Below are positions 1-7,720 of a stretch of DNA of 29,935 nucleotides, in pieces. The notes beneath the pieces were generated by a model that saw only the letters and a program-made list of their open reading frames with translations, was not told the DNA's origin and made no database searches. How positions within the stretch are numbered: position 1 is the first letter of the stretch; each line of letters opens with the position of its first letter. The stretch covers positions 522,040-551,974 of the forward strand of contig DCKE01000005.1 in assembly GCA_002320285.1 (NCBI GenBank), written 5' to 3'. This stretch comes from Flavobacteriaceae bacterium UBA1682 (lineage in GTDB: Bacteria > Bacteroidota > Bacteroidia > Flavobacteriales > Flavobacteriaceae). The position numbers were made by a program, and so were the translations under genes.

Positions 1-38
1 ACACAGAAAGCAATACACAGAAAGGAATACACAGATAA
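1..38. repeat. 14-bp tandem repeat, about 2.7 copies, at window edge
   Basis: The first bases read as a 14-bp unit (ACACAGAAAGCAAT, then ACACAGAAAGGAAT, then ACACAGATAAG) repeated almost exactly before decaying. The array may extend left of the window, so its true copy number is unknown. It lies just downstream of the minus-strand AraC gene that ends at 67. No hairpin or T-tract was seen in it, so it does not look like a terminator. Confidence 0.55.
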
Positions 39-66
39 GCCGAAAAGACTTTAGGGGTTTCATTAT

Positions 67-1206
67 TTATTCTTCTCCGACACCGGTTTTTTTCTTCTTA
101 AAATCGACAGGAGATACGCCGTGATACGCTTTAAAAACACGATAAAAAGAAGTCCGTGAATTAAATCCGCTCTCGGTGCCCACATCACCTATAGAAACCT
201 TGCCATTTGGCTCTTTAAGAAGCTTTGCGGCATGTATAACCCGATAATTATTTATATACTTGTTGAAATTCGTATCTAAAATGACCGTAAAAACCTGAGT
301 GAGATGATGTTTTGTGATTTTCAGTTTTCTAGAAAGACTATCGATGGTCAGCTCGGAGTCTAGATATACTTTTTCAACTTCCATCATCTTATTTAATCGC
401 GCCAAATACACAATTCCCTCTTGTTCAGTTATACTCGATTTTTCGTATTTTTTCTTGATCGTATTTTCACTTTCATTGACCGCTATTTTCGTCAATTTAA
501 CAGGTGTTTCAACGATATCGGCCCCATAGTGTTTAAAAATATTGATCACGTGATATCGGAAGACAACAGCGGCAATTACCAACATCAGAAAATAAATAAC
601 CAACCCATCTATATAACTTTTTTCACCTCTTGTACGTTCACTTTCAAACACCAAACTCAAAAAAATCAACGCTACGATAACCATGATTTTAACGGCGTAA
701 TTCGTTACTAATTTTAGTTCTTTGGTGTCAAAAGAATTATTAAATTTAATAAAACCATATAAGGCATAAACAATAAATTGTACGCCTGCTCCTAAATACA
801 ACAACAGCAAATACTTTGGTATATACGCTCTGAAATAGTCTAAGTCAAGCAAAAAAGCGATATAAATAATTCCAAATAACAAGGCCGGAATCATGTGGAT
901 CAGCACTATAGATAAGTTCCAATTTCGCGATTTTTTTAAAGCCAGCAAAGACGCATAAAAAAAAGGACCATAAAAAAGACTAAAAGGCGCCCCAATATCG
1001 GCGAAGGGAACATCGTCAAATCCGTAGCGCATTACACAGACATATATACTGTGAAACACTAGAAAGATCAAAAAAACAGCGATAACTTTATCGAACAACG
1101 ATCGATTTCGAAAATTAACATTAAGATATAAGGTAGCCAATGACAACACCACAACCGCCGTAAGCACTAAAAAAAAACAATATGGAAGTAGGTCGCTTGT
1201 ACTCAA
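67..1206 (-). CDS. membrane-anchored AraC-family transcriptional regulator
   Basis: A 379-residue protein whose N-terminal half (about residues 8-225) is a run of seven or so hydrophobic helices and whose C-terminal quarter (about 275-372) is an AraC-type double helix-turn-helix. The segments SRKLKITKHHLTQVF and GFNSRTSFYRVFKAYHGVSP are the two HTH signatures, and the second matches the usual GF.s.s.F.r.FK...G.sP pattern. This layout is common in Flavobacteriia; the membrane part is presumed to sense something at or in the membrane, but no ligand can be read. The start is TTG at 1206-1204 and overlaps the TGA stop of the upstream regulator, which implies translational coupling. A start further in would cut the first helix. 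The target genes are not evident from the neighbourhood. Confidence 0.85.
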   Translation of the reverse strand: MSTSDLLPYCFFLVLTAVVVLSLATLYLNVNFRNRSLFDKVIAVFLIFLVFHSIYVCVMRYGFDDVPFADIGAPFSLFYGPFFYASLLALKKSRNWNLSIVLIHMIPALLFGIIYIAFLLDLDYFRAYIPKYLLLLYLGAGVQFIVYALYGFIKFNNSFDTKELKLVTNYAVKIMVIVALIFLSLVFESERTRGEKSYIDGLVIYFLMLVIAAVVFRYHVINIFKHYGADIVETPVKLTKIAVNESENTIKKKYEKSSITEQEGIVYLARLNKMMEVEKVYLDSELTIDSLSRKLKITKHHLTQVFTVILDTNFNKYINNYRVIHAAKLLKEPNGKVSIGDVGTESGFNSRTSFYRVFKAYHGVSPVDFKKKKTGVGEE

Positions 1207-2201
1207 AACGTCCTGATATTATGCATATTCTCAACGCGGAAACTCGATGGTGTCTGCCCCACATATTGTTTAAAATACTTATTAAAAGTTGACTTGGAGT
1301 GAAATCCACACTGAAACACCAAAGCTTCAATGGTAAAATTCTCTTTGTCGAGTAACATTTTTTTGGCATGACGAATGCGATGCTCTCCCAAAATGGCGTA
1401 AAACCCCGTTTGCATCTCCTTGTTCATAATATCGGTTAAGACAGTCCGGGGTATATCGACCTCGATCGACATATCTTCAAGTGTAAAGTTCGCTTGAAGA
1501 TAAAGGTTCGATTTTTCAAAAAACATATTGATCTTATTCACGTCCTCTGTACGAAATAAATCCTTTGCCACAACAGCAACCACTTTTTCGCGCTCGAGAT
1601 CCACACTTTCATCCACAGTTTCATCCATACTTTGATCGAAAACTACTGAGGCGTTTCTTTCATTAAACAGCAGATATAACAAAAAACAGATCACCGTAGA
1701 CAGCATGCCCACAATAAGGAATTGCTTGTTAAAACTGAATATTTTTATGAAGTTATTCTCAAAAAACTGAATAAACAATACTAAGGAGACCACACCCAGA
1801 TAGAACGTGCAAAAACTGACAAAAATAGTATAGCTATGTAAGAGCTTTTTCGATTTAAACGACTTTTTAAGGCCCAATCGAATTAGAATACCATAAAACA
1901 TCAGCGAAAAGGCATCCAAAAACAAAACGAATTCACCGGTATTGCGTATCGTGAGCCAAAACAATAAACACGCACTCCCTAGATGTAGATAGGGAACCCA
2001 TAAAGAAGAATTTTTAAAATCATTGGATTTACCGGTAAACAAATAAAGTAGCGGCCCTACAAACAAGTCAACATAGACGGGGATATTTAAACAAATGAAC
2101 AATAATTGCAATAATAAAATTCCCAAGATGAACTTTAAAATCACATTAAATTGAAAAAAAATATTTTCCCTAAATTCCGTCAACAAAAGTTTAATTGTCA
2201 T
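1203..2201 (-). CDS. membrane-anchored AraC-family transcriptional regulator (upstream partner)
   Basis: A 332-residue protein with the same architecture as the gene that follows it: five or six hydrophobic helices in residues 20-185, an acidic linker (TVDESVDLERE), then an AraC HTH domain at about 225-325. The second HTH signature is CGFHSKSTFNKYFKQYVGQTP. It starts at ATG 2201-2199 and is first in a two-gene operon, its TGA sharing bases with the TTG start of the second gene. The two proteins appear to be diverged paralogues with low sequence identity outside the HTH region. The N-terminal half is shorter than in the partner. Both may work on the same promoter or as a heteromeric pair, but that is inference. 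Confidence 0.85.
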   Translation of the reverse strand: MTIKLLLTEFRENIFFQFNVILKFILGILLLQLLFICLNIPVYVDLFVGPLLYLFTGKSNDFKNSSLWVPYLHLGSACLLFWLTIRNTGEFVLFLDAFSLMFYGILIRLGLKKSFKSKKLLHSYTIFVSFCTFYLGVVSLVLFIQFFENNFIKIFSFNKQFLIVGMLSTVICFLLYLLFNERNASVVFDQSMDETVDESVDLEREKVVAVVAKDLFRTEDVNKINMFFEKSNLYLQANFTLEDMSIEVDIPRTVLTDIMNKEMQTGFYAILGEHRIRHAKKMLLDKENFTIEALVFQCGFHSKSTFNKYFKQYVGQTPSSFRVENMHNIRTF

Positions 2202-2517
2202 AAAATCTAACTTTTATTTTTTACAGTTAAAAATCACAAACGAGCGCCTGCAAATTTATAGGAATATAAACGATTAAAAAAACTATCTCCGTTTTACTTT
2301 TGGCAAAACATTGACAGTTTATGTCGTAATTCATACTCAATAAGTACAACAGTTCGTGTTATGAGAATAAAATTAAAACAAAAACTTTCAAAAAACAAGT
2401 TAAAAAACAATACAATTAAGAATATTTGAATTCAATTATAAAAAAAATGAAAAAAAGTGGTTTTTTTTAGAAAAAAACCCTTAAGATACTACCGCCATCA
2501 ACCCATAGCACTAAAGG
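2202..2517. other. 316-bp AT-rich intergenic region
   Basis: No credible ORF was found on either strand. Reading the minus strand, a TAAATTTG box (2258-2251) matches the Bacteroidetes -7 consensus TAnnTTTG about 50 nt ahead of the AraC operon start at 2201; no clear TTG -33 element was found at the right spacing, so this promoter is tentative. The left part therefore looks like the AraC operon leader. The right part (2,440-2,480) contains an AT hairpin that may end transcription of the DUF2891 gene. The middle (about 2,340-2,440) is plain AT-rich sequence. Confidence 0.4.
2459..2479 (-). terminator. possible weak terminator of the DUF2891 gene
   Basis: A hairpin formed by GG plus a T run and the matching A run plus CC (arms about 8 bp, short loop) sits 39 bp downstream of the DUF2891 stop codon. 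On the minus strand it is followed by further T-rich sequence. The stem is almost all A-T, so it is much weaker than the GC-rich terminators elsewhere in the window. Confidence 0.3.
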
Positions 2518-3609
2518 CTATTTGTTCAAAATAGCATAAATCGCGAAAGTTCCCAACCAATGACTCCCCATATAGTCATCATTAGATATATTATCGATAG
2601 AATATTTAAAATGGTCATCTGCATTTTGGGGTAAATGACTTAGCTCTGGTAAAGTCCTCGAAATCTCATACAAACAACTTGCCCGGCTAAAATTCAAGCC
2701 GTCCAAATGAACCAATTTTCCATCTGTACGATCAGATACCACTGCCGGTATTAACGCAAATTCCGCTTGAAAAATCTCGGGTAAAAACTTTTTCAACCAC
2801 GTTCGGTAATCTGATTGCGGTAAAATTTTGGACAGCAAACGCGCTTCTTCAAGACAGGGTGACAAAAAATCATAACCACTCGGTTCATAAGTCAGACTAC
2901 AATCGACATCATTGACAAACAAACGCTGGCTCTGTTGGACCAAAAGGGTTTCAAAATCTTTATCTTCCACAACACGTGCATAATCTAAAGCCAGCGATAA
3001 GGAGAATGCAGAATTATCATGTTGCCCTGTACGTATGGGATACATCAACTTCGGCAGATATGCCGTATATCTCTTAACCAATAAATCAGATAGCGGTCTT
3101 AAAATCGTTGCCCATTTGTGATATTGCGGGTCCTTAGATTGTTCTAAGGTTTGTTGCAAGGCAAACATCCAAGCCCAGCCATACGTGCGCTCAAAACTGG
3201 TATTATTGACATCATTAAAGAAGTCTATCTCCACTTGAACGTTTTCAACAGTAATATGTTGATCCAGCAAATTGCGAACTTGCCCGTCATTATCCAATTC
3301 AGGAAAAGCCTCTATCAATGTAACTATTGACCAATATCCATGGACAGCAGAATGCCAATCAAAACAGCCATAAAACAAAGGACGTAAGGTTCTTGGTGAT
3401 TTTAAATCCTTGCTACTGCCCAATACTTGCCCCAATTTATTCGGATATTCTTGTGTTAAACAATGAACAGGCAACGCAAAAATACGTTTGGCCAAGTTGA
3501 TATCCAGCATTTCCTGAACAGCAGCCGTATCTCTAACCATTTGTTTTTCGGCATTTTTTTGCTGGCAGGACAGCAGCAACAATGAAATAAAAAGGAACAT
3601 ACTTCTCAT
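2518..3609 (-). CDS. DUF2891-family lipoprotein
   Basis: A 363-residue protein. The first 17 residues form a lipoprotein signal (MRSMFLFISLLLLSCQQ, lipidated Cys at 15), so it is probably anchored in the periplasm or on the outer membrane. The mature part carries the marker FYGCFDWHSAVHGYW (about residues 79-93), which I recognise as the conserved block of DUF2891 proteins, together with GWAWMFALQQTLEQ and RTGQHDNSAFSLSLALDYAR. The repeating helical pattern with conserved Trp, His, Asp and Arg resembles alpha/alpha-barrel glycan-active enzymes, but the family's function is not established as far as I know. It is monocistronic, reads away from the divergent lipoprotein gene at 3,849, and has a possible weak terminator downstream. 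Confidence 0.8.
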   Translation of the reverse strand: MRSMFLFISLLLLSCQQKNAEKQMVRDTAAVQEMLDINLAKRIFALPVHCLTQEYPNKLGQVLGSSKDLKSPRTLRPLFYGCFDWHSAVHGYWSIVTLIEAFPELDNDGQVRNLLDQHITVENVQVEIDFFNDVNNTSFERTYGWAWMFALQQTLEQSKDPQYHKWATILRPLSDLLVKRYTAYLPKLMYPIRTGQHDNSAFSLSLALDYARVVEDKDFETLLVQQSQRLFVNDVDCSLTYEPSGYDFLSPCLEEARLLSKILPQSDYRTWLKKFLPEIFQAEFALIPAVVSDRTDGKLVHLDGLNFSRASCLYEISRTLPELSHLPQNADDHFKYSIDNISNDDYMGSHWLGTFAIYAILNK

Positions 3610-3798
3610 GTGATTCGATTTTTAAAATTAACAACCCTGTTGTAATACGCCAATTGAGGAAACCACGATCTAACGCATACTTCGCTTTATTCGCCTAAAG
3701 ATAGTCAACAATTTATCCTATTTGCACGATCAATTCCGCAGTATCGTCGAGCAAATTGCGCATACCCTCATCACTATCACCGAAGTGACCTGTGATAA

Positions 3799-3832
3799 TT
3801 GACAATAATAAACCTATTTTTTTATATCTTTA
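3799..3832 (+). promoter_or_regulatory. candidate Bacteroidetes promoter for the 3,849 lipoprotein gene
   Basis: TTGAC at 3799-3803, a 21-nt spacer, then TATCTTTA at 3825-3832, which matches TAnnTTTG except for the last base. Transcription would begin about 10 nt before the ATG at 3849, giving a very short leader. The match is by eye only. Confidence 0.35.
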
Positions 3833-3848
3833 TTAAAAATTTTAGAAG

Positions 3849-4424
3849 ATGAAAAACAAACTTATAAAAAACGTACTCCTCTGTTTTCTAGCAGCTAGCA
3901 GTGCATTACTTTTTAGCTGTTCCGATGAAAATCTCACCACTTCTACTGCCCTAAAGGTCATAGAAAATTACTTAGCTGAAAAACCGGTGTATGAAACGAC
4001 CACCCTTTCATTAGGCAGTTTGAAATTACGCACGACGAAAGACGCTACAGAGATCGAGCAATACAAAAACTTAGAAAAAAAAGGCTTGATATCCTTTGAA
4101 GAAGAAAGCATCAAAAAGAAATGGTTATCCAAAGACAGCATATGGAATACTTCAATCGCTATCACAGATTTAGCCAAACCTTATATAATAGACCAAAAAT
4201 CATCCAAAGTCACTGTAAAAACAGTGATTTATGAATTAGACAAAGATCAGCCCTTACAGATTAATAACAAAAGTAAACGCACCGCTAACATAACGGTTAT
4301 GTTGTTTAAAAAGGAAACTCCTTTTTCTATATTAGCAGAAGACAAAAATCCCAATTCGAATTTTATCACTAGAAAATTCAAATTAAAATACGACGAACAG
4401 TATGGCTGGGAAGTCGCGAAATAG
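3849..4424 (+). CDS. small lipoprotein of unknown function
   Basis: A 191-residue protein with a lipoprotein signal peptide: charged start MKNKLIKN, hydrophobic core LLCFLAASSALLFSC, and the lipidated Cys at about residue 24. The mature part is Lys- and Thr-rich without further membrane segments. It has a mixed helix/strand pattern (VKTVIYELD, NITVMLFKKE, FKLKYDEQYGWEVAK) such as is seen in small periplasmic lipoproteins. I do not recognise the family. The ATG lies close behind a candidate promoter and the following membrane-protein gene begins 95 bp downstream, so the two may or may not be cotranscribed. A short palindrome at 4455-4468 (TTACTA/TAGTAA) follows but has no T-tract. Confidence 0.6.
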   Translation: MKNKLIKNVLLCFLAASSALLFSCSDENLTTSTALKVIENYLAEKPVYETTTLSLGSLKLRTTKDATEIEQYKNLEKKGLISFEEESIKKKWLSKDSIWNTSIAITDLAKPYIIDQKSSKVTVKTVIYELDKDQPLQINNKSKRTANITVMLFKKETPFSILAEDKNPNSNFITRKFKLKYDEQYGWEVAK

Positions 4425-4519
4425 CGTTTTCTCCTAGACCATAATAGCTTAGCTTTACTACTTAGTAATGAAGACCAAGCGAATTTCAATACCGTTAAAT
4501 ATATACCGCTATTCACCTC

Positions 4520-4990
4520 ATGAAAAACATCAGCATACTGGCGCTTGTTCAGGCTATACTCGCTTTGATTTGTGGCATACTCATGTCAAAAATGTCGTTT
4601 ATTGGACGCATGGGCATCAATTTTTTACACCGCGATTATTTAATTTTTAAGACCTGGTGGAAAACCGCTATACTTATTTTTGCGATTCAATTGATTTTAA
4701 TCCTGATCTTAGTCGTTGCACGCACGCTCAGCCCATCTAGAGTAAATCGTTTGATTTGTATCTTGTTTGTCGTTTTTGGACTAATTGGAGCTTATGCTAC
4801 TTATATTGACTTTACCACAACGACACATAAAATGATGAAAGGCAGTTTTCACAGTGGCGGCTATCTCTTTTGGTTTGGCTGGCTGATCAGTTGCAGCTAT
4901 TTTTTATTTTCGAGTACTAAAAAGAAGGTTTTGCTGTCGCAACTACCGATATCCGAGTCACCTAGCGCGAGCGATACTAAAAATCAATAA
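4520..4990 (+). CDS. four-helix integral membrane protein of unknown function
   Basis: A 156-residue protein with four predicted membrane helices: about residues 4-22, 52-68, 80-97 and 118-133. A hydrophilic loop (GRMGINFLHRDYLIFKTWWK) lies between helices 1 and 2, and a short Lys/Ser-rich tail (STKKKVLLSQLP onward) is presumably cytoplasmic. No enzymatic motif was seen. It lies between two lipoprotein genes on the same strand, but the HGQPGHRCDI lipoprotein downstream has its own promoter. I do not recognise the family. Confidence 0.6.
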   Translation: MKNISILALVQAILALICGILMSKMSFIGRMGINFLHRDYLIFKTWWKTAILIFAIQLILILILVVARTLSPSRVNRLICILFVVFGLIGAYATYIDFTTTTHKMMKGSFHSGGYLFWFGWLISCSYFLFSSTKKKVLLSQLPISESPSASDTKNQ

Positions 4991-5022
4991 GTAAGCTTGT
5001 TGCTGACAACTCAATAAAAAAA

Positions 5023-5053
5023 TTGTTCAAAAAGAATAAAATATGTATGTTTA
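5023..5053 (+). promoter_or_regulatory. promoter of the HGQPGHRCDI lipoprotein gene
   Basis: TTGT at 5023-5026 and TATGTTTA at 5046-5053, separated by 19 nt, fit the Bacteroidetes TTTG/TAnnTTTG promoter with one mismatch at the end of the -7 box. The gene starts 20 nt further on, so the leader would be about 12 nt. Confidence 0.5.
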
Positions 5054-5072
5054 CATCATTAAAATTTAAAAT

Positions 5073-5501
5073 ATGAAAAAATACGCTTTTATTGCAATAG
5101 CTTCAGTGGCATTCTTGACTTCTTGTAATGACACTAAGAAAGAGGCTGTAACGGAAGATCCAACAGCAACAGAGACACCAGCTACCAATGTTACACCGGA
5201 GGGCCATTCAGAGCACGATGGTCACAACCACGGTACTACTCAACAAGCTGAGGGAATGAACCCAGAGCACGGACAACCAGGACATCGTTGTGATATTCCT
5301 GTCGGAGCTCCATTAGACAGCCCTGTGGCAACACAGCCGAATGCAGCCGCTACGCCAAGTGCACCTGCTCAAGCTCAACAACCATTTTTAGTAAATGACG
5401 GAGCTAAAGGAGCAGCAAGTGCTGCAACTGGAAAATTAAATCCAGAACACGGACAACCGGGTCACCGTTGTGACATCGCAGTTGGACAACCTTTATCTTA
5501 A
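5073..5501 (+). CDS. lipoprotein with two HGQPGHRCDI repeats and a His-rich stretch
   Basis: A 142-residue protein with a clear lipoprotein signal (MKKYAFIAIASVAFLTSC, Cys18). The mature protein is low-complexity and rich in Ala, Thr, Pro and Gln. It contains a His cluster (HSEHDGHNHG, residues 45-54) and two copies of a 20-residue motif of the form [ML]NPEHGQPGHRCDI.VG.PL, at residues 62-81 and 122-141; the second copy ends the protein. Each copy has one Cys and two His. I have a general recollection of this motif in Bacteroidetes lipoproteins of unknown role, often beside His-rich tracts; metal binding is a reasonable guess but not shown. The gene has its own promoter and a strong terminator, so it is a single-gene unit and probably well expressed. 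Confidence 0.75.
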   Translation: MKKYAFIAIASVAFLTSCNDTKKEAVTEDPTATETPATNVTPEGHSEHDGHNHGTTQQAEGMNPEHGQPGHRCDIPVGAPLDSPVATQPNAAATPSAPAQAQQPFLVNDGAKGAASAATGKLNPEHGQPGHRCDIAVGQPLS

Positions 5502-5520
5502 TTCAACTCATAAAACACAC

Positions 5521-5546
5521 AAAACCATCCCGAGGGATGGTTTTTT
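5521..5546 (+). terminator. strong intrinsic terminator after the HGQPGHRCDI lipoprotein
   Basis: The stem AAAACCATCC / GGATGGTTTT (10 bp, loop CGAG) is followed by a run of six T that overlaps its 3' arm. It lies 20 bp after the stop codon and insulates metG from the upstream gene. Confidence 0.85.
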
Positions 5547-5588
5547 ACGTTTAGATCAGCTTTGTCATAGAGTCTTCCCAATAAAAAG

Positions 5589-5619
5589 TTTACCATTACA
5601 GCGCGATTGCTTATTTTTG
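5589..5619 (+). promoter_or_regulatory. metG promoter
   Basis: TATTTTTG at 5612-5619 is an exact TAnnTTTG -7 box. TTTA at 5589-5592, 19 nt upstream, is a one-mismatch -33 box. The leader to the ATG at 5651 would be about 25 nt. Confidence 0.5.
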
Positions 5620-5650
5620 CCTATCAATTTGAAGCTAAATTCTACCATAT

Positions 5651-7711
5651 ATGATACAAGACCCTAAAAGATATACGCTAACGGCGGCTTTACCTTATAC
5701 CAATGGACCAATTCACATCGGACATCTTGCTGGCGTGTACATTCCTGGAGATATTTATGCGCGTTATTTGCGCCTACAAAATAAGGATGTTGCTTTTATC
5801 TGTGGAAGTGATGAACATGGAGTAGCTATTTCGATGAAAGCTAAGAAAGAAGGAATTACGCCTCAACAAGTCATTGACAAATACAATCAGATCATCAAAC
5901 AATCCTTTGAAGATTTCGGAATTTCTTTTGACAATTACTCGCGAACTTCCTCAAAGATCCACCACGATACCGCTTCTGAGTTTTTTAAAAAACTCTATGA
6001 AGACGGGAAATTCATAGAAGAAGTTACCGACCAACTTTATGACGAAGAAGCTCAACAATTTTTAGCTGACCGATTCGTAGTAGGAACCTGTCCTAAATGT
6101 GGTAATGAAGAAGCTTATGGTGATCAATGCGAAAAATGTGGAAGCACGCTTAACGCAACCGATTTAATCAATCCCAAATCAACTATATCCGGTAGCAAAC
6201 CGACTTTAAAATCGACCAAACACTGGTTTTTACCTTTAGATCAATACGATGCCTTCTTAAGGGAATGGATTTTAGTAGGTCATAAAAACGATTGGAAACC
6301 CAATGTTTATGGTCAGGTGAGATCCTGGTTGGAAGATGGATTAAAACCGAGAGCTGTGACCCGCGATTTGGATTGGGGAATTCCAGTACCTGTTGCCGGA
6401 GCGGAAGGAAAGGTTCTCTATGTATGGTTTGACGCACCAATTGGCTATATATCATCGACCAAAGAATGGGCCGAACGCGTAGGAAAAGACTGGGAACCGT
6501 ATTGGAAATCCGCAGATACCAAATTGGTTCACTTTATCGGAAAGGACAATATCGTATTTCACTGTGTAATTTTCCCTGCTATGCTTAAAGCAGAAGGCAG
6601 TTATATTTTACCAGACAACGTTCCTGCCAATGAGTTTTTAAATCTTGAAGGTAATAAACTTTCTACTTCGAAGAACTGGGCGGTTTGGTTGCATGAATAC
6701 TTGGTTGACTTTCCAGAGAAACAAGATGTTTTGCGTTATGCGCTAACCTCGAATGCTCCAGAAACCAAAGACAACGATTTTACTTGGAAAGACTTTCAGG
6801 CTCGTAACAACAACGAATTGGTAGCGATTTTCGGAAATTTCATCAACCGTGTTGTGGTACTGACTCATAAATATTATGAAGGGATCGTTCCTCAGCCCAA
6901 CGAGTTTTCTGAAGTTGATTTAGCCACTTTAGCAGAGCTAAAAGCATATCCAAACGTGATAGCCAGTTCTATTGACCGTTACCGTTTTAGAGAAGCGCTT
7001 GGCGAAATGATGAATGTAGCCCGATTGGGTAATAAATACTTAGCCGATGAAGAGCCTTGGAAGGTGATCAAAGAAAATCCGGAACGCGTAAAAACTCAAA
7101 TGTATGTAGCCTTACAAATCGCCGCTGCATTGAGTACTTTGGCAGAACCGTTTTTACCTTTTACAGCGACAAAACTGAAAGCGATTTTAAATCTACAAAC
7201 AGCACTTACTTGGAAATCGATTACGGAAAAATCGGATTTAATACCGACCAACCATACCATTGGACAAGCAACTTTGTTGTTTGCTAAAATCGAAGATGAG
7301 GAGATTCAAAAACAAATCGACAGGCTTGAAAACATCAAAATCAGCAATATTGCCGACTCCAAAGTAGTAGAACCTCAAAAAGAAGTAGCCCAATTCGAAG
7401 ATTTCGCCAAATTGGATCTCCGTGTGGGTACTATTATTGAAGCTGCAAAAATGCCAAAAGCCAACAAATTACTAATTCTAAAAGTCGATACTGGTATCGA
7501 TGTAAGAACGATCGTTTCTGGAATTGCAGAGCATTTTTCTCCAGAAGAAATCATCGGAAAACAGGTTACTGTTTTGGCTAATTTAGCTCCTAGAAACCTA
7601 AGAGGTATTGAGAGCGAAGGCATGATTTTAATGACTGAAAACAAAGAAGGAAAATTGGTCTTTGTCAATCCAGATTCTGAAACAGTTAGCAATGGGGCTA
7701 CTATAAGTTAA
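5651..7711 (+). CDS. metG: methionyl-tRNA synthetase
   Basis: A 686-residue class Ia aminoacyl-tRNA synthetase that charges tRNA-Met in the cytoplasm. The HIGH motif is at residues 22-25 (GPIHIGHLAG), and the KMSKS loop appears as KLSTS at 336-340. A zinc knuckle with four Cys is at 147, 150, 160 and 163 (CPKCG...CEKCG), as in the E. coli-type enzyme. The last 110 or so residues (from about FAKLDLRVGTIIEA) form the C-terminal tRNA-binding domain that dimerises bacterial MetRS. Length agrees with the family. The ATG at 5651 lies behind an exact -7 promoter box. A secreted-protein gene follows after 9 bp and is probably cotranscribed. Confidence 0.97.
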   Translation: MIQDPKRYTLTAALPYTNGPIHIGHLAGVYIPGDIYARYLRLQNKDVAFICGSDEHGVAISMKAKKEGITPQQVIDKYNQIIKQSFEDFGISFDNYSRTSSKIHHDTASEFFKKLYEDGKFIEEVTDQLYDEEAQQFLADRFVVGTCPKCGNEEAYGDQCEKCGSTLNATDLINPKSTISGSKPTLKSTKHWFLPLDQYDAFLREWILVGHKNDWKPNVYGQVRSWLEDGLKPRAVTRDLDWGIPVPVAGAEGKVLYVWFDAPIGYISSTKEWAERVGKDWEPYWKSADTKLVHFIGKDNIVFHCVIFPAMLKAEGSYILPDNVPANEFLNLEGNKLSTSKNWAVWLHEYLVDFPEKQDVLRYALTSNAPETKDNDFTWKDFQARNNNELVAIFGNFINRVVVLTHKYYEGIVPQPNEFSEVDLATLAELKAYPNVIASSIDRYRFREALGEMMNVARLGNKYLADEEPWKVIKENPERVKTQMYVALQIAAALSTLAEPFLPFTATKLKAILNLQTALTWKSITEKSDLIPTNHTIGQATLLFAKIEDEEIQKQIDRLENIKISNIADSKVVEPQKEVAQFEDFAKLDLRVGTIIEAAKMPKANKLLILKVDTGIDVRTIVSGIAEHFSPEEIIGKQVTVLANLAPRNLRGIESEGMILMTENKEGKLVFVNPDSETVSNGATIS

Positions 7712-7720
7712 TATCTTCCA

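Noticed and set aside
421..711. 96-codon plus-strand ORF opposite the first AraC gene
   Set aside because: Antisense to the AraC coding region; Phe/Arg/His-rich translation typical of a shadow frame.
4455..4468. TTACTA/TAGTAA palindrome after the small lipoprotein gene
   Set aside because: Too short and lacking a T-tract; not convincing as a terminator or operator.
7375..7692. 105-codon minus-strand ORF inside the metG tRNA-binding domain
   Set aside because: Antisense to a conserved domain of metG; no promoter or homology recognised.
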